The notes below the pieces were generated by a model, which did not search any database, was not told the origin of the DNA, and saw nothing but the letters and a program-made list of their open reading frames with translations. A DNA stretch of 64,000 nucleotides from Aldrovandia affinis (Eukaryota > Chordata > Actinopteri > Notacanthiformes > Halosauridae). The stretch spans positions 1,116,001-1,180,000 of the forward strand of contig JAINUG010000015.1 in the NCBI GenBank assembly GCA_029706075.1, in the 5' to 3' direction. Both the position numbers and the translations under genes were made by a program. This document shows, in pieces, positions 18,682 through 29,928 of the stretch. Position 1 is the first letter of the stretch. Every line of letters starts with the position of its first letter.

Positions 18682-19729
18682 TGTGACGACCGCGGTAAGG
18701 ACCCAGACGCAGATCAGGGATTAGGCAAAAGAGTTGTTTATTCACAGGCAGGGGTCAAAACACGGGAATCAGGGGATCAGAGGTACAAAATCGCGAGGCA
18801 GAGAGAAGTAGTAATAGGGCAGTCAAAAGGTCGATACTCAGGAGTCAGAAGGGCAAAAGGACAAAATCGTTGGGCAGGCTCGGGGTCGTAATCAAAGGGT
18901 TGTCTCGGGAAATGCTAATAACTCTGGCTTCGGAAAGGTAGGCTCAGGGAAATAGAATCAATACTGACCCGGGAAAGAACAAGAACAAAGAACAGATATA
19001 CCAGGAACGAACATGAACACTGAACTAATATACAGGCAGGGAAGGAAAACACAATAGGACTCAGGTGTGACTGGGAGGAGAGAGGGAAGGAACACAGGTG
19101 AAAACAATGGGAATTGTTAATCTAATAACGAGGGAATTCGCTAATAGAATAACGAGGGGAAACGAAAGACACGGACTGGGAATGACAGACACATAGACAA
19201 TAAACGACCTGGAAGAACAGGCAGACACGTGCATAGTTAGAAGGGGAGGAATGCATAGAGAGAATCAGCGTGCGAATGAAAGGGAAAGTGAAAAGCTAAC
19301 AGAGATAGGATAATGAGCGAGAAAGACAGCGATAGTCAGAAGCGTGAGATAATTAGTGATTAGTAGTGTTAGTAACCTAATCTAAATCCCTAATGTTAGT
19401 AGATTAGTTGGTTAGTACTGTACACATCTAACTAATATATACAAAGTGCAATCTAGAAAGTAAGAAGGAAGAAAACGAGATAATAAGCAAAGACGGAGGA
19501 AACCCGAAATGTATAAACTCCCGAAGTGCAAAAGACAAAGACAAGGAGTGGATCAGGAACAGGAACAATAACAGACGGGAACAGAACGTGAAAGAAACAT
19601 GACTCGAATAAAGATAAATAAACAAAGTACAAAAACAAACAGAACAGACACTCAGAACATAACAGTACTCGAAGAATGATGAATAAACAAAGTACAAAAA
19701 CAAACAGAACAGACACTCAGAACGTAACA
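18682..19729 (-). mobile_element. solo LTR of a retrotransposon (probably Ty3/gypsy type)
   Basis: The 1,048-bp unit starts TGTGACG and ends CGTAACA, with a 5-bp duplication CTCCT at 18677-18681 and 19730-19734. Joining the flanks restores the LINE reading frame. On the minus strand an AATAAA signal (near 18,740) precedes the end ...CTGGGTCCTTACCGCGGTCG. No gag/pol or second LTR is present, so it is a solo LTR formed by recombination. A block of about 42 bp is tandemly duplicated at 19617-19658 and 19681-19722. Confidence 0.85.
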
Positions 19730-19734
19730 CTCCT

Positions 19735-21540
19735 GGCTTCCTTCTCCTCTAACCTCTCTCCTCTGCTAAGTCTGCATTTTTCCTTTCCAAAATTAAATCT
19801 TCAGTTTCTAACCCTCGTAAACTCTACTCTACGTTTTCCTCTCTCCTCACCCCTCCTCCTCCCCCAACCCCTCCTCTCTAACCGCGGATGACTTCGCATC
19901 CTTCTTTCACGAGAAGTCATCCTTCCCCCCAACCTCTCCCTCACCCATCTCGCTACCTAAACCTCTCACCCCTCTGTCCCCTTCTCGCCCCTCCCTGACT
20001 CAGACATCCTTCAACTTGTCCTCTCCCACTGTCCCACCACCTGCCCTCTTGATCCCATTCCTTCCCCCTCTTCCAGTCCATTGCTATGGACATCCTCCCC
20101 TTTGTCTCCAATGTCATTAACTCCTCTCTTTCCTCTGGCTCTGTCCCCTCTTCCCTCAAATGTGCTCATGTTGTCCCCTCCTCAAAAACCCTCTCTGAAT
20201 CCTGCTGTTATTTCAAACTACCGACCTGTCTCTCTCCTCCCATTCCTTTCCAAAACGTTAGAGCGGGCTGTCTATAACCAACTGTCTGCTCACCTCTTAC
20301 AGAATGACCTGCTTGATCCCAACCAATCTGGGTTCAGAGCAGGCCACTCCACAGAGACTGCTCTCCTTGCTGTCACTGAGGCTCTTCATGGGGCTAAGTC
20401 CCAATCCCTTAGCTCCGCCCTCCTCCTCCTTGACCTGTCGGCGGTATTCGACACCGTGGACCACCGGATCCTGCTCTCATCTCTCGTCGAGATGGGGATC
20501 TCTGGATCTGCGTTGACATGGTTCGAGTCCTACCTGGCTGACCGGTCCTACCAGGTGGCCTGGAGAGGATCCCTCTCCTCTCCCCACATCCTCTATACCG
20601 GAGTCCCGCAGGGCTCGGTGCTAGGCCCCGTCCTATTTTCTCTGTACACCAAGTCACTTGGCTCTGTTATTTCTGCTCATGGTTTTTCCTATCACTGTTA
20701 TGCTGATGACACTCAACTGTTTCTATCCTTCTCTCCATCTGATACCCAGGTCCCGGCACGGATCTCTGCATGCCTGGCTGACATCTCCGCATGGATGTCC
20801 ACCCACCACCTGAAGCTGAACCTGGGGAAGACAGAGCTGCTCTTCCTCCCAGCGAAGGGCTCCCCGACGATTGATGCGTCAATCACCGTGGAAGGTTCCA
20901 TAGTGTCTCCGTCCCAGTCTGCCAGGAGTCTTGGGGTAACCCTGGACAACCAGCTGTGCTTCTCGAGCCATATTGCAGCGATCACTCGGACCTGCCGTTT
21001 CTCCCTCCACAACATCCGGAGGATCCGACCGTTCCTCACCCAAGAGGCCACTCAACTCCTGGTCCAGGCCCTGGTGATCTCACATCTGGACTACTGCAAT
21101 TCCTTGCTGGCAGGCCTTCCGGCCTGCGCCATCAAGCCACTGCAACTAGTCCAGAACGCTGCCGCTCGTCTGGTGTTCAACCAGCCGAAGTTCACCCACG
21201 TCACCCCTCTACTCTCCTCTCTGCGCTGGCTCCCCATCGCAGCACGCATCAGATTCAAGTCACTGGTGCTTGCTTGCTAGCCAGAGGTACGGCTCCCCCA
21301 TACTTCCAGACACTCATCACTCCCTACACACCTCCCAGACCCCTCCGCTCCGCCTCCTCTGGTAAACTGACTGTCCCTTCCCTCCGGGTGCCTGGCAGCC
21401 GCTCCTCGCGGTCTCGCCTCTTCTCTGTTCTGATCCCTCGCTGGTGGAACAACCTTCCGCAATTGCTCAGGACCGCGGAATCACTTGCGATCTTCCGCAA
21501 GAGACTCAAAACCCACCTCTTCAGACTCCACTACCACTGA
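19735..21540 (+). pseudogene. L2 LINE reverse transcriptase
   Basis: The frame from about 20,180 to 21,280 encodes the RT fingers (NYRPVSLLPFLSKTLERAVY), LDLSAVFDTVDHRIL with a catalytic Asp, GVPQGSVLGPVLFSLY, and the YADD box at 20699-20710 (CYADDTQLFL). It continues into the thumb, and the C-terminus ends WWNNLPQLLRTAESLAIFRK. Frames change near 20,180 (the upstream segment INSSLSSGSVPSSLK is in another frame) and near 21,280. With those shifts and the LTR insertion no intact polyprotein remains. Confidence 0.92.
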
Positions 21541-21604
21541 ACTCTGTCCATCTAGCTAAATTGTCTTCACCATTGTTTACTTGTTCAACACTATACTCCC
21601 CCCC

Positions 21605-21623
21605 AAAAAAAAAAAAAAAAAAA
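21605..21623 (+). repeat. poly(A) tract in the LINE 3' region
   Basis: Nineteen A follow CCCCCC about 65 bases after the RT stop. It lies inside the LINE 3' UTR and is not its terminal tail. Confidence 0.9.
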
Positions 21624-23187
21624 TTCACTAACCTTTTCCTTCCCGGTGTTACAGGTATGGTACGCAGATGCCTGCAATGATGTCTATTGCTGTATTCCTG
21701 CACTGATCTCGTACGCTAACTATGATTGTTCCTACCATGTATTAATGCACATCTTGTAAGTTGCTCTGGATAAGAGCGTCTGCTAAATGCTTAAAATGTA
21801 AAATGTAAAATGTAATGACAGCTTCAAGGCGCTTTCTGTATGAAGTAACTAATCGCCCGCAGTATTCAGGTGTGATTTTGGCCCATTCCTCTACACAGAT
21901 TGTCTTTAAATCTTGAAGATTGCAGGGGGCCCTCTTGTGAATCTGGATCTTCAGATGCTTCCACAAATGTTCAATTGGGTTTAAGTCAGGTGATTGACTG
22001 GGCCATTACAACAAGTTGATTTTCTTTCTCTGAAACCAATTGCGAGTTTCCTTTGCTGTATGCTTTGGATCGTTGTCCTGCTGGAAGGTCCACCCACGTC
22101 TCATCCTCAGCATCCTGGTGGATGGCAGCAGGTTCATCTCAATAATCTCTCTGTACATGGCTCCATTCATTGTTCCTTCAATGATATGAAGTCTGCCAGT
22201 ACCACGAGAGGAGAAACAGCCCCACATCATGATACTTCCACCTCCAAACTTCACTGTTGGTATAGTGTTATTCGGGTGATGTGCAGTGCCATTTCTCCTC
22301 CAAACATGGTGTGTTGTGTGACAGCCAAAAAGTTCAATTTTGGTCTCATCTGACCAGAGTACATGCTCCCAGTAGTTCATTGGCTTGTCCAAATGTTGTT
22401 TGGCAAACTTTAAACGAGCTTCAACATGTCTTTTTTCAGTAGTGGAGTCTTGTGGGCTGAGCGTGCACAGAGGCCATGGCGGTGGAGTGCATTGCCTACT
22501 GTCCTTTCTGTCACAGTTGTACCTGCTGCCTCCAAGTCTTTCTGGAGCTCTTTCCTAGTGGTCCTTGGCTCTTTGGCTACTCTTCTAAGTATCCTTCTGA
22601 CTCCCTGATCAGAAATCTTGCGAGGAGCTCCTGTGCGTGGCCGGTTGATGGTGGAGTGATTTTGCTTCCACTTACGGATAATGCCCCCAATGGTGCTTAC
22701 TGGAAGATTCAGAAGTTGTGAAATACGTCTGTAGCCAATTCCATTTTCATGTTTTGCAACAATCTGGTTGCGAAGGTCTTGAGAAAGCTCTTTGCTTTTA
22801 CCCATCATTAGATGTTTCTTGTGTGGCACCTTGGTAAAAAAAAAAAACTTATAGCCCATCAATATATTCTAACCCAGCTGACATTAATTAGCACAGATTG
22901 GAGGTAGAGTTGCCTCCTAATTAGTTATGGTTTTCAGCTGGTTCCTTGCCTTTCCTTGCTGTGGTGTACTGCTTTTTCTTAGTGTGTTCAATACTTTTTT
23001 CCTGTTTCATCCCACTTTATTACACATAACTTCATTTACATATGGACTTTAATGTTTTGATTTTTTGTCTGGATTTAATTAATATAATAATACCAAAGTC
23101 TGGTGCAAATTTCACTTGAATAGGCTCATTGGAAATACATTTACTGGACAAAATGTTGATGTGTTCAATACTTATTTCCCCCATTGT

Positions 23188-25240
23188 ACATCTTACTAAT
23201 AATATATATTCCCATGCACCCTGGTCTAACTTTACTAGGATGTGATTGGTTCAATTCCTTCAAGAAACGACACTACCTCTCATGCTGGTCATCAGATGCC
23301 ACATCTGAGGGCCACTACACTCAATAAACACAGTGTGGGAGAATTCTTTGACAATCAGTCTTTTCCCACTTGGTTTCCGAGGGTTGCATGGGAGCTATGC
23401 ACCACATGAAAAGAAACACACCAGTAGCCTTGTTTAAATATGTGACTTAATTTGTTGTGTTATAAAGGTATTCCAAAAGGTTATGGTGATCTAATTTTAA
23501 TGACGGGACATGGATGCATTTCAGTCATAGATTCATTAGTCAGAGATGATGATGAAAAGTCATGAGCCATAGGTAACAATGAAAAGAAAAGACAAATAAT
23601 CTATTCATGGCATGAGAAAGGTACTAAAATGAACGTATGAACGGTATTTTGGGACACTTCATTGCAGATCCATTGTTAATAGACCTTTTTCTATTACTGT
23701 TGTTGTTGTATTGGTGGAAATGCACTCGGTAAGATCAGCAAATTCGCATAGTGTAGTTTGGATGGGAAATTAATAATAACATGCATTATTATGTGCCAGA
23801 TATAGAATTAACTTTTGATTGCTTAATTTGAAAGATATTTGTTTTCTGTTGTTAAAGAAAAGACAATCAACATAACTACAGCAAACACAATTTGAATGAG
23901 AGAGGTACATTTAAATTTGTGAAATTTATAAATAACTGACAACTTTTCAGGAAAGCACTATTTCTAGCCAAAAGCAAAGAGTTGGTGCACTAATTACTGG
24001 ATTAGGAATTTCTGAGAAATTACCTTTAAATCTTTCATTAAAAATGTATATGTAGTCATGTAATTTTATATCTAATATGGAAATGAATACCCTGATATTT
24101 TAGAATGTTTTGTTGCTCTTTAAAAGAAAACACATTATGTTGTTCATCTTTTTAAGTAATTACTTCTTACAAGAAGTCACATCAACCTTCCTTTGAAAAA
24201 TGATGCAAATTATCTCCCCATTCAGAGACAACAAGCTGTAAGAAACAAATAAAATGCAATGGGGTTTGGTTTCTGTTGATTGCCTGCTTAATATATTGTC
24301 AGTCAGACAAAACAAATATAATCACCCATAGTCCAATAGCAAGCAAGTTTTAAAATCATAGCACAAAATGTAAAGAATCCTCTGGCCTAAAAATGGCCAA
24401 ATTTTTACCTGATACATTTAGATTTATCACTCATTTAGACTGCCCTAAAATCGCTTTGAGAATAGGAGCCAAAGTGTTGTGCTAATTACCTTTGAAGGTC
24501 ATTATACCCAAAGGCCCTTTTGCACTCCACGGTCTTGACTAGTGTCTTCTTATCTTGAAGGGCTGAATTTGGAAGAACTCAAATTATATTCCCCTGTAAT
24601 TAGAAAATAATCACTATTTGCACAGTGTGGGAAATAGATGAATGTATTCCATTCGGTATTGGTTGATTTTTGTGTAATTGAAAAAAATGGTGTTTCTTTG
24701 CTAGGTTATCATCAATGCAATTAAAATATGTTGGTATCAAATTAATAAAAAGGTCAAAGGACAGATATTGATAAATGTAACACTGACAATGTAATAATAA
24801 ACGGAGTAGCAGTAGCTGATATATTTTTTTGAAAGGCAGCTTCAGCTTCTGTTACAGTATTGTGAAGCTTACAGACCTGGAACAAAATAAATACTGTATG
24901 TACATAAAGTATATGCATATACATGTTGCTTAACATTTCAAACTTGCCAGCTCTGATGCATTTTGCTGAAACTGGTGTTTGAATCATTTCTATGCTGTGT
25001 GCAGAACATAATGGGGCAAACGAGACTTTATTAGGTGTAGAATTCCACTTGCATTTCAGAGATTTACAGTGGAGCAATAAAGGACTGAACATTGCCAAGA
25101 TTTGTCATTGAACTTTATATTTAGATAACAATTTGTTTTGCTCTGTGTCCCGCTGAGCGGCACAGTACTGAATCTCCTCTTCAGGCACTTCAACTAAGAA
25201 TTTCAAGGATATGGCACCAAAAAACACATTTTCTATCATT
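23188..25240. other. intergenic, AT-rich unique sequence
   Basis: No gene or repeat is recognised. Between 23,930 and 24,720 there are several homeobox-type ATTA/TAATTA motifs and balanced-complexity sequence. It could hold conserved non-coding elements, but only alignment would tell. Confidence 0.4.
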
Positions 25241-25249
25241 TTCAAATGC

Positions 25250-25570
25250 ACTATAGGTCCCCATCCTTATCACAGCAACCTATCATAGCAAGCTCATCCT
25301 TATCACAGCAACCTAACACAACAAGCTCATTATTATCACAGCAACTTAACACAGCAACGCCATCCTTATCACTGCAACTTAACACAGCAACCCCATCCTT
25401 ATCACTGCAACTTAACACAGCAACCCCATCCTTATCACAGCAACCTAATACAGCAGTCATCTTTCTCACAGCAGTAGAAACCTAACACAACAGACCCATC
25501 CTTATCATAGTAGACCTAACACAGCAGGCCCCTCCTTACCACAGTAGGCCTAACACCGCAGGCCCATCCT
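25250..25570. repeat. 33-bp minisatellite
   Basis: About ten units are built on CCATCCTTATCAC.GCAACTT followed by AACACAGCAA. The central units are nearly identical at 33 bp, and the edges shrink and diverge. Because 33 is a multiple of three the array stays open in frames on both strands, which explains the repetitive open frames here. Confidence 0.9.
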
Positions 25571-25571
25571 A

Positions 25572-26010
25572 ATAATAATTGTAATAATGGATTATTATAT
25601 ATACAACATATAATACAGCACATTATATCAAAGTGCTTTACAGTGAAAAACTAATTTCAACCACCGCCAATGTGTAGCACCCACTTGGGTGATGCAAGGC
25701 AGCCATGTTGCACCTGAACACTCACCACACATCAGCTGAGGTGGACAGGGAAGGAACTATTGAGCCTATTAAACAGGGGGGATGATCATGAGTCTCATCT
25801 GAAAGATTGCATCTCCTCCAGCATAGTGCCCCCCCATAACTGCACTTGGGCACATCTGATCCAAAGGGAAGGCTGTCCAGTACTGGCTCACCAGCATCAC
25901 TTCTATCAGCGACTTAGTTTTCTCAGGAGGTCTCCCATCCCAGTACTAACCAAGCCCACACCTGCTTAGCTTCAGTTTTCAGCAGGTGTAGTGTACATGG
26001 TAGTATTACA
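25572..26010 (-). mobile_element. 5S rRNA-related SINE
   Basis: Positions 25,920-25,975 on the minus strand read GAAGCTAAGCAGGTGTGGGC followed by TTGGTTAGTACTGGGATGGG and AGACC. This matches the conserved 3' half of 5S rRNA, with its internal Pol III promoter. The sequence continues leftwards through a body to AAGTGCTTTG-type sequence and a TTATTATT-rich end. I infer a 5S-derived (SINE3-like) retroposon and not a 5S gene. Confidence 0.5.
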
Positions 26011-27124
26011 GCAGACCCATCTTTATTGTAGAGGGCCTAGAAAAATATATGCTCTTGCAGTGGACTCATAACAGCATTAAGATATTATCTTGTAGCTTGT
26101 AGTAAAATAAAGATTGTGGACTGAGCTGAGGTCGTGGTGCAAGTGCACGTACGTAACTAAAGCTCATTGTGTCTTACAACCATGTGGGAGGCTGCAGACC
26201 ACAATTCCGAAATAGTGTTGAAAAGATTATCATTACTATTCCTTCACTTGGCTTATTAAACTAACGAGAACCATTATTTAAGTGATGTAATTATGTGATG
26301 TTATGTGTGTGTATTATTCATAGGCTTTTCTTTTACATCTCAAGTGCAGTGGAGAGGTTCCTAATAGAATCCTGCTTGAGTTTGATACTGATGGTGCTCT
26401 AATTTATTTGCTCTTCTCAGAATAAAACCCTTGTTCCCCAGTAGACTGAAAACTAGGTCTAACAGCTCATCACCTGACAGAGGCAGCCCAGTTGAGTTGC
26501 TGTTCAATGTCAAGGTGACAAATCTAAATACACTGCACTTCAGAGGATCTTGTTTCTCTGATCCAGTCCGAGAAGTCCAGAGCGAAACATTTACAGAAAT
26601 ATACACTTAAAATTATATCTTTGGATATCTTTTTCTTCACACGGCATGGATAGCTTTCACACCAAAACAATTGCATTGCAACAAGTGGGTTAATGGAATA
26701 ATGCACCGTAACGCACCCGCACTTTCAGGCATTCACACACACATACTCAAACTCACACATACGCATCTGTTGTATTGATATAGGTTTGTCTATGGAGGCA
26801 GAGAATGAAAGAATGAGACGGTGGATTCTAGCTGTCAAGGGCCACTGGCCCACGAAAATGTTGCAGGTTACTATGGTAACATAGCCACAAGGACACAGGG
26901 GTTTTGAACGAAGAGCAAATGCGCCATGCTGCGTTAGCATCTACACGCACACTGGCCTTCACAACTACACTGCAGATGGACAGTAGAGTAACATACTGGT
27001 TATATGGCCCTCAGTCTGAATGTAAATAATGTCATTTGATACAGACATCTGGAATAAGAAAACTATTCATTTTAATGGAAGATTTTTTGCATTATTTCAA
27101 CCCTCCAGAACTCAAAACAGCCTT
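26011..27124. other. intergenic, nothing recognised
   Basis: This is unique-looking sequence. Short open frames lack family similarity or codon character. Confidence 0.5.
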
Positions 27125-28170
27125 GCTTGCCTAAGTGCAACAACACAAAATACTGTATAATGACAAATAAAAAAACAACTCATTAAAAAAATCAAAATAG
27201 ACTAATTGATTGCATAAGTATTCACCCCCCTTGAATATTTGGTAGAAGCACATTTAGCTGCAATTATAGAATTACTCAAGCTACATCAGGTTGGATGGGG
27301 ACCGGTGGTAAACAGCAATTTTCAAATCGTTCCACAGATTTTCAATGGGGTAAAAATATGTTGACATATGAAAGCATGCCACTTAAATGTCCTCAGGCAA
27401 TACTGTAGTATGTGTGCAAGAATGAGCTTTATGCCATATGCATTTGACTGTGGGGTTATATGGAAGGCTTTTCCCTTAGAGCTAAAAAAAAACTCTTTCC
27501 TTGCTCCATAAACTAGTTGATTACACAGAGTAAGACTGGCAGAAAAAGATGAATGATATCACCTTTTTACATGCACACTCCACTGTCATTCTCTGTGTCA
27601 CTGTCTGTGTTGCCTTCGGGAATCCATGATGGAGCTGAAGCAATGCCAGGGACTGAAGGTTTATTTTTCCGCTTGTTGAAAACACAGGTGAAGGATGACT
27701 CATCTGATCATATGACTTTTTTTAAATGCTCAGTAGACCACTGCCTGTGTTCTTTGCACCACTCGCAAACATGCATTTTTGGGTGTAATGCAAGGATTGT
27801 GCACTGCAACCCAACCGTAGTATCCTCTATGTGAAGTTGTTGACGGACTCTTCTTGATGAAACTGCCACATCCTAGATATATATTTATATTTATATTTAC
27901 TGATTCAGAGTTTCTCACCCGTTTTGCCTTGCATCCCAAACCATTGCATGATCGAGGAGTAGGCCTATGTGCTTTCGACTACAGTTGCCTCTAGCTAGTG
28001 ATGTCTTTCTCTCAGACTTCCATGCCAATATCACCATAGCTACTTTTCCTTATGAAACATCAACAAGTTGAGACTCTCTTACTGAGATCTCCTCAATAAA
28101 TAATGACAAAGACAAAATAATGGCCAATTGGGCCGGACCAGCATTTTTATATGGTAGATGTAGATGTCTA
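27125..28170 (-). mobile_element. fragmented Tc1/mariner copies
   Basis: The left part (CATAAGTATTCACCCCC, then TTTGGTAGAAGCACATTTAG) is the inverted-repeat end and C-terminal transposase of a common fish Tc1 family, antisense. From about 27,570 the sequence instead resembles the 39109-40001 element: shared blocks include AGTAGACCACTGCCT and CTCAGACTTCCATGCCAA. Two decayed copies of different families, or a recombinant, are therefore joined. No transposase frame survives. Confidence 0.65.
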
Positions 28171-29230
28171 TAACATTGTATAGCAGTTAGCAGAAATGCA
28201 TATGTGATTGCCAAAATTTGATAGGCCGGCCTACTTTTAAAGTGTATTACAGTGGAAAATAATTTATGTAGAGCCATAAAGCAAACTCAGATCACAGTGT
28301 ATGGCCATAATGGAATGTCATAGGCAAAAACAGTATTACCATATAACAGGCTATATCTAATGTATAATGTACTTTTCACCAGACAAAACAGGCAGGCCTA
28401 CTCACTTGTGACGTGATGAATAATTAAAAGAGGAATTTTTGTTTGTGCATTTGGTGGTCATTTTCTTAATTGTTTCCTAATAATAAAGAACAATTTTCAG
28501 AATAAATTGAAATAGGTTTGTGTATGTATACACACTGTGTATAAGGAAAATAAGTACTGCAAAAAACATGAATGTGAATAGGCATAAACACTTGGAATTG
28601 AAAATAAATGAGAATGATTTAAAAAACAAATTAATATGAAAATGTTAATTGGTGAATGTTGCTGAATGTAAATTAGTGCTATCAAAATCCTATTCCCTCG
28701 AGAGAAAGTGTTGTCGCTAGACCAGAGACGTTTAGGTATAGTTTATTGGTGGATTTGCATTTGGAATTTAAATATTTGTCTTGACCATGCGTGGTGGTTA
28801 AATATCTGGTAACAATCTGGGGTAAATTATTTGTAGCAAAACCCTGCAATGTATAACGAAATTCTAATGGAATGGGGATTGTAGGTCATTGCTAATGACT
28901 ATTCTCTAATTTGCGATCCGATTTCTATTTACACGAAATTAATGAGTCTTTCTCATCAATAATTTGTTTAATTCCATAAGCGGGGGAAAAAGCAATCAGA
29001 GTATATTTAGTACCGTTTTAGTATTCTCGTTCCTGAGTCGTGCAATGTAGTCCTCGCCTGTATAGCAACACTGGTTGCTTACATCTTCCTGTGTGGCAAC
29101 CAGCAATGAGCGCTGAGTTCTAGTCTGGCTGCCATCTCCATCTGTCGAGCCTGAGAGCAGAGGAGGGATGGTCTTGCGCTTTGGATCCGCCTTCTGGATA
29201 CAGCGGGAGCCATTTAACATTTCATTCTCA
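28171..29230. other. upstream flank of caskin1
   Basis: This is AT-rich, unique sequence before the caskin1 5' UTR. A 79-codon minus-strand open frame (28996-29235) sits next to the presumed start region; see findings. Confidence 0.4.
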
Positions 29231-29332
29231 GCCAACCTCCTACGACAGGGGGCATCGCATACTACGGGAATACACTACACAGCAACCGCGAGCTTAGAAG
29301 CGGACTGTTGCCTGAATTGAGAGCATACAGCG

Positions 29333-29404
29333 ATGGCACAGCTGGTTCATGTTTACCCAATGCACTTTCCGAAACCTCTGGACCAGCAATCAACGCGTAA
29401 CTAA
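29333..29404 (+). CDS. upstream open reading frame in the putative caskin1 5' UTR
   Basis: This 23-codon frame, MAQLVHVYPMHFPKPLDQQS then TRN, has a strong start context (G at -3, G at +4) and a TAA stop 525 bases before the caskin1 ATG. If transcribed it could limit caskin1 translation. Conservation is unknown. Confidence 0.35.
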   Translation: MAQLVHVYPMHFPKPLDQQSTRN

Positions 29405-29900
29405 TTGAACGGACAGATATTATTTCGGTCGTTTTTATTTATTTTGTATTTTTGCTCTTATTTCAGTTTTTGAGAGCGAGAATCTGACATGCTCAAACTG
29501 ATTTGCTTTTATTAAGCAGATATTGCAATTGCGTTGCTGTCCTCGAGCGAAAGCTTTGCTCGTTTAGAAGAGGAGACTATTTTTTTTCAATCGTAGCCTA
29601 CTTGTTAATATCTAATAGCCGTTCGACTGGAAACCCTTAGCAAAACAGTTAGCCTAATTGAAGGCTTTGGGGTCTGAATAAAATCGAGCGGTGAGTTGTT
29701 TTGTCTGATAATCTCCAGAGTTGGGATAAATACTGCTGTTGTCATCATTGCACAGTGTGCATCAGCATCTGAGCATCTTTCCTTCGGAAGGCACATTTGC
29801 GTCCGCTATGCACATTGCCGTTGCTTTGCAATAATACAGAGGATCCGCAGTAGCAGACTGGGACGTCAAGAACATACACACAGAGGATGTTTTGGATGTG

Positions 29901-29922
29901 AAAATAAATAAATAAATAAATA
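29901..29922 (+). repeat. (AAAT)n tract in the caskin1 5' UTR
   Basis: About five AAAT units end six bases before the caskin1 start codon. Several overlap TAA/AATAAA. Confidence 0.9.
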
Positions 29923-29928
29923 AGCAAG

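Larger units (their letters stand above)
18112..21810 (+). mobile_element. L2-type LINE, 5'-truncated, inserted in the Tc1 element
   Basis: It begins inside the endonuclease domain and ends with the L2 hairpin GTTGCTCTGGATAAGAGCGT (about 21,761) and (AAAATGT)n. A 6-bp duplication TGTAAT flanks it (18106-18111 and 21811-21816). A solo LTR at 18682-19729 interrupts it. The 5' UTR, any ORF1 and most of the endonuclease are missing, so it was dead on arrival. Confidence 0.9.
18076..22808 (-). pseudogene. broken Tc1 transposase
   Basis: The ATG is at 22805-22803, beginning [20 protein letters not shown]; a tandem ATG lies three bases upstream. An N-terminal helix-turn-helix DNA-binding region comes first (about residues 5-55). 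The DDE catalytic domain follows with acidic residues still visible in [14 protein letters not shown] and NPIEHLW. Three lesions are seen: one base missing in an A-run near 22,430 shifts the frame; a TAA stop interrupts the frame near 22,007-22,009; and the L2 LINE at 21810 separates the last dozen codons, now at about 18,076-18,111. The product cannot be functional. Confidence 0.88.
17866..23186 (-). mobile_element. Tc1/mariner element (IR/DR type) carrying nested insertions
   Basis: Terminal inverted repeats begin CAATGGGGGAAATAAGTATT at both ends, between TA duplications (17864-17865, 23187-23188). Each arm is about 215 bp, and the motif AAGTATTGAACACA occurs at its outer and inner end, the IR/DR layout of active fish Tc1 elements. 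The transposase is on the minus strand. An L2 LINE with a solo LTR inside it splits the element into 17866-18111 and 21811-23186. Without the insertion it would be about 1.6 kb. Confidence 0.93.
29240..29928 (+). promoter_or_regulatory. caskin1: caskin1 5' UTR / promoter region
   Basis: The transcript start is not visible. This stretch is G+C-richer at 29,000-29,400, then AT-rich, and leads straight into the caskin1 ATG without a convincing acceptor. It is probably 5' UTR, at least in its 3' part. It holds a uORF (29333-29404) and an (AAAT)n tract just before the start codon. Confidence 0.45.

Noticed and set aside
25246-25485. Ser/Leu/Gln/Thr repeat peptide frame
   Set aside because: It comes from the 33-bp minisatellite; both strands are open because the unit is a multiple of three.
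25920-25975. 5S rRNA gene
   Set aside because: Only the 3' half matches and it continues into a retroposon body without a Pol III terminator at the 5S end.
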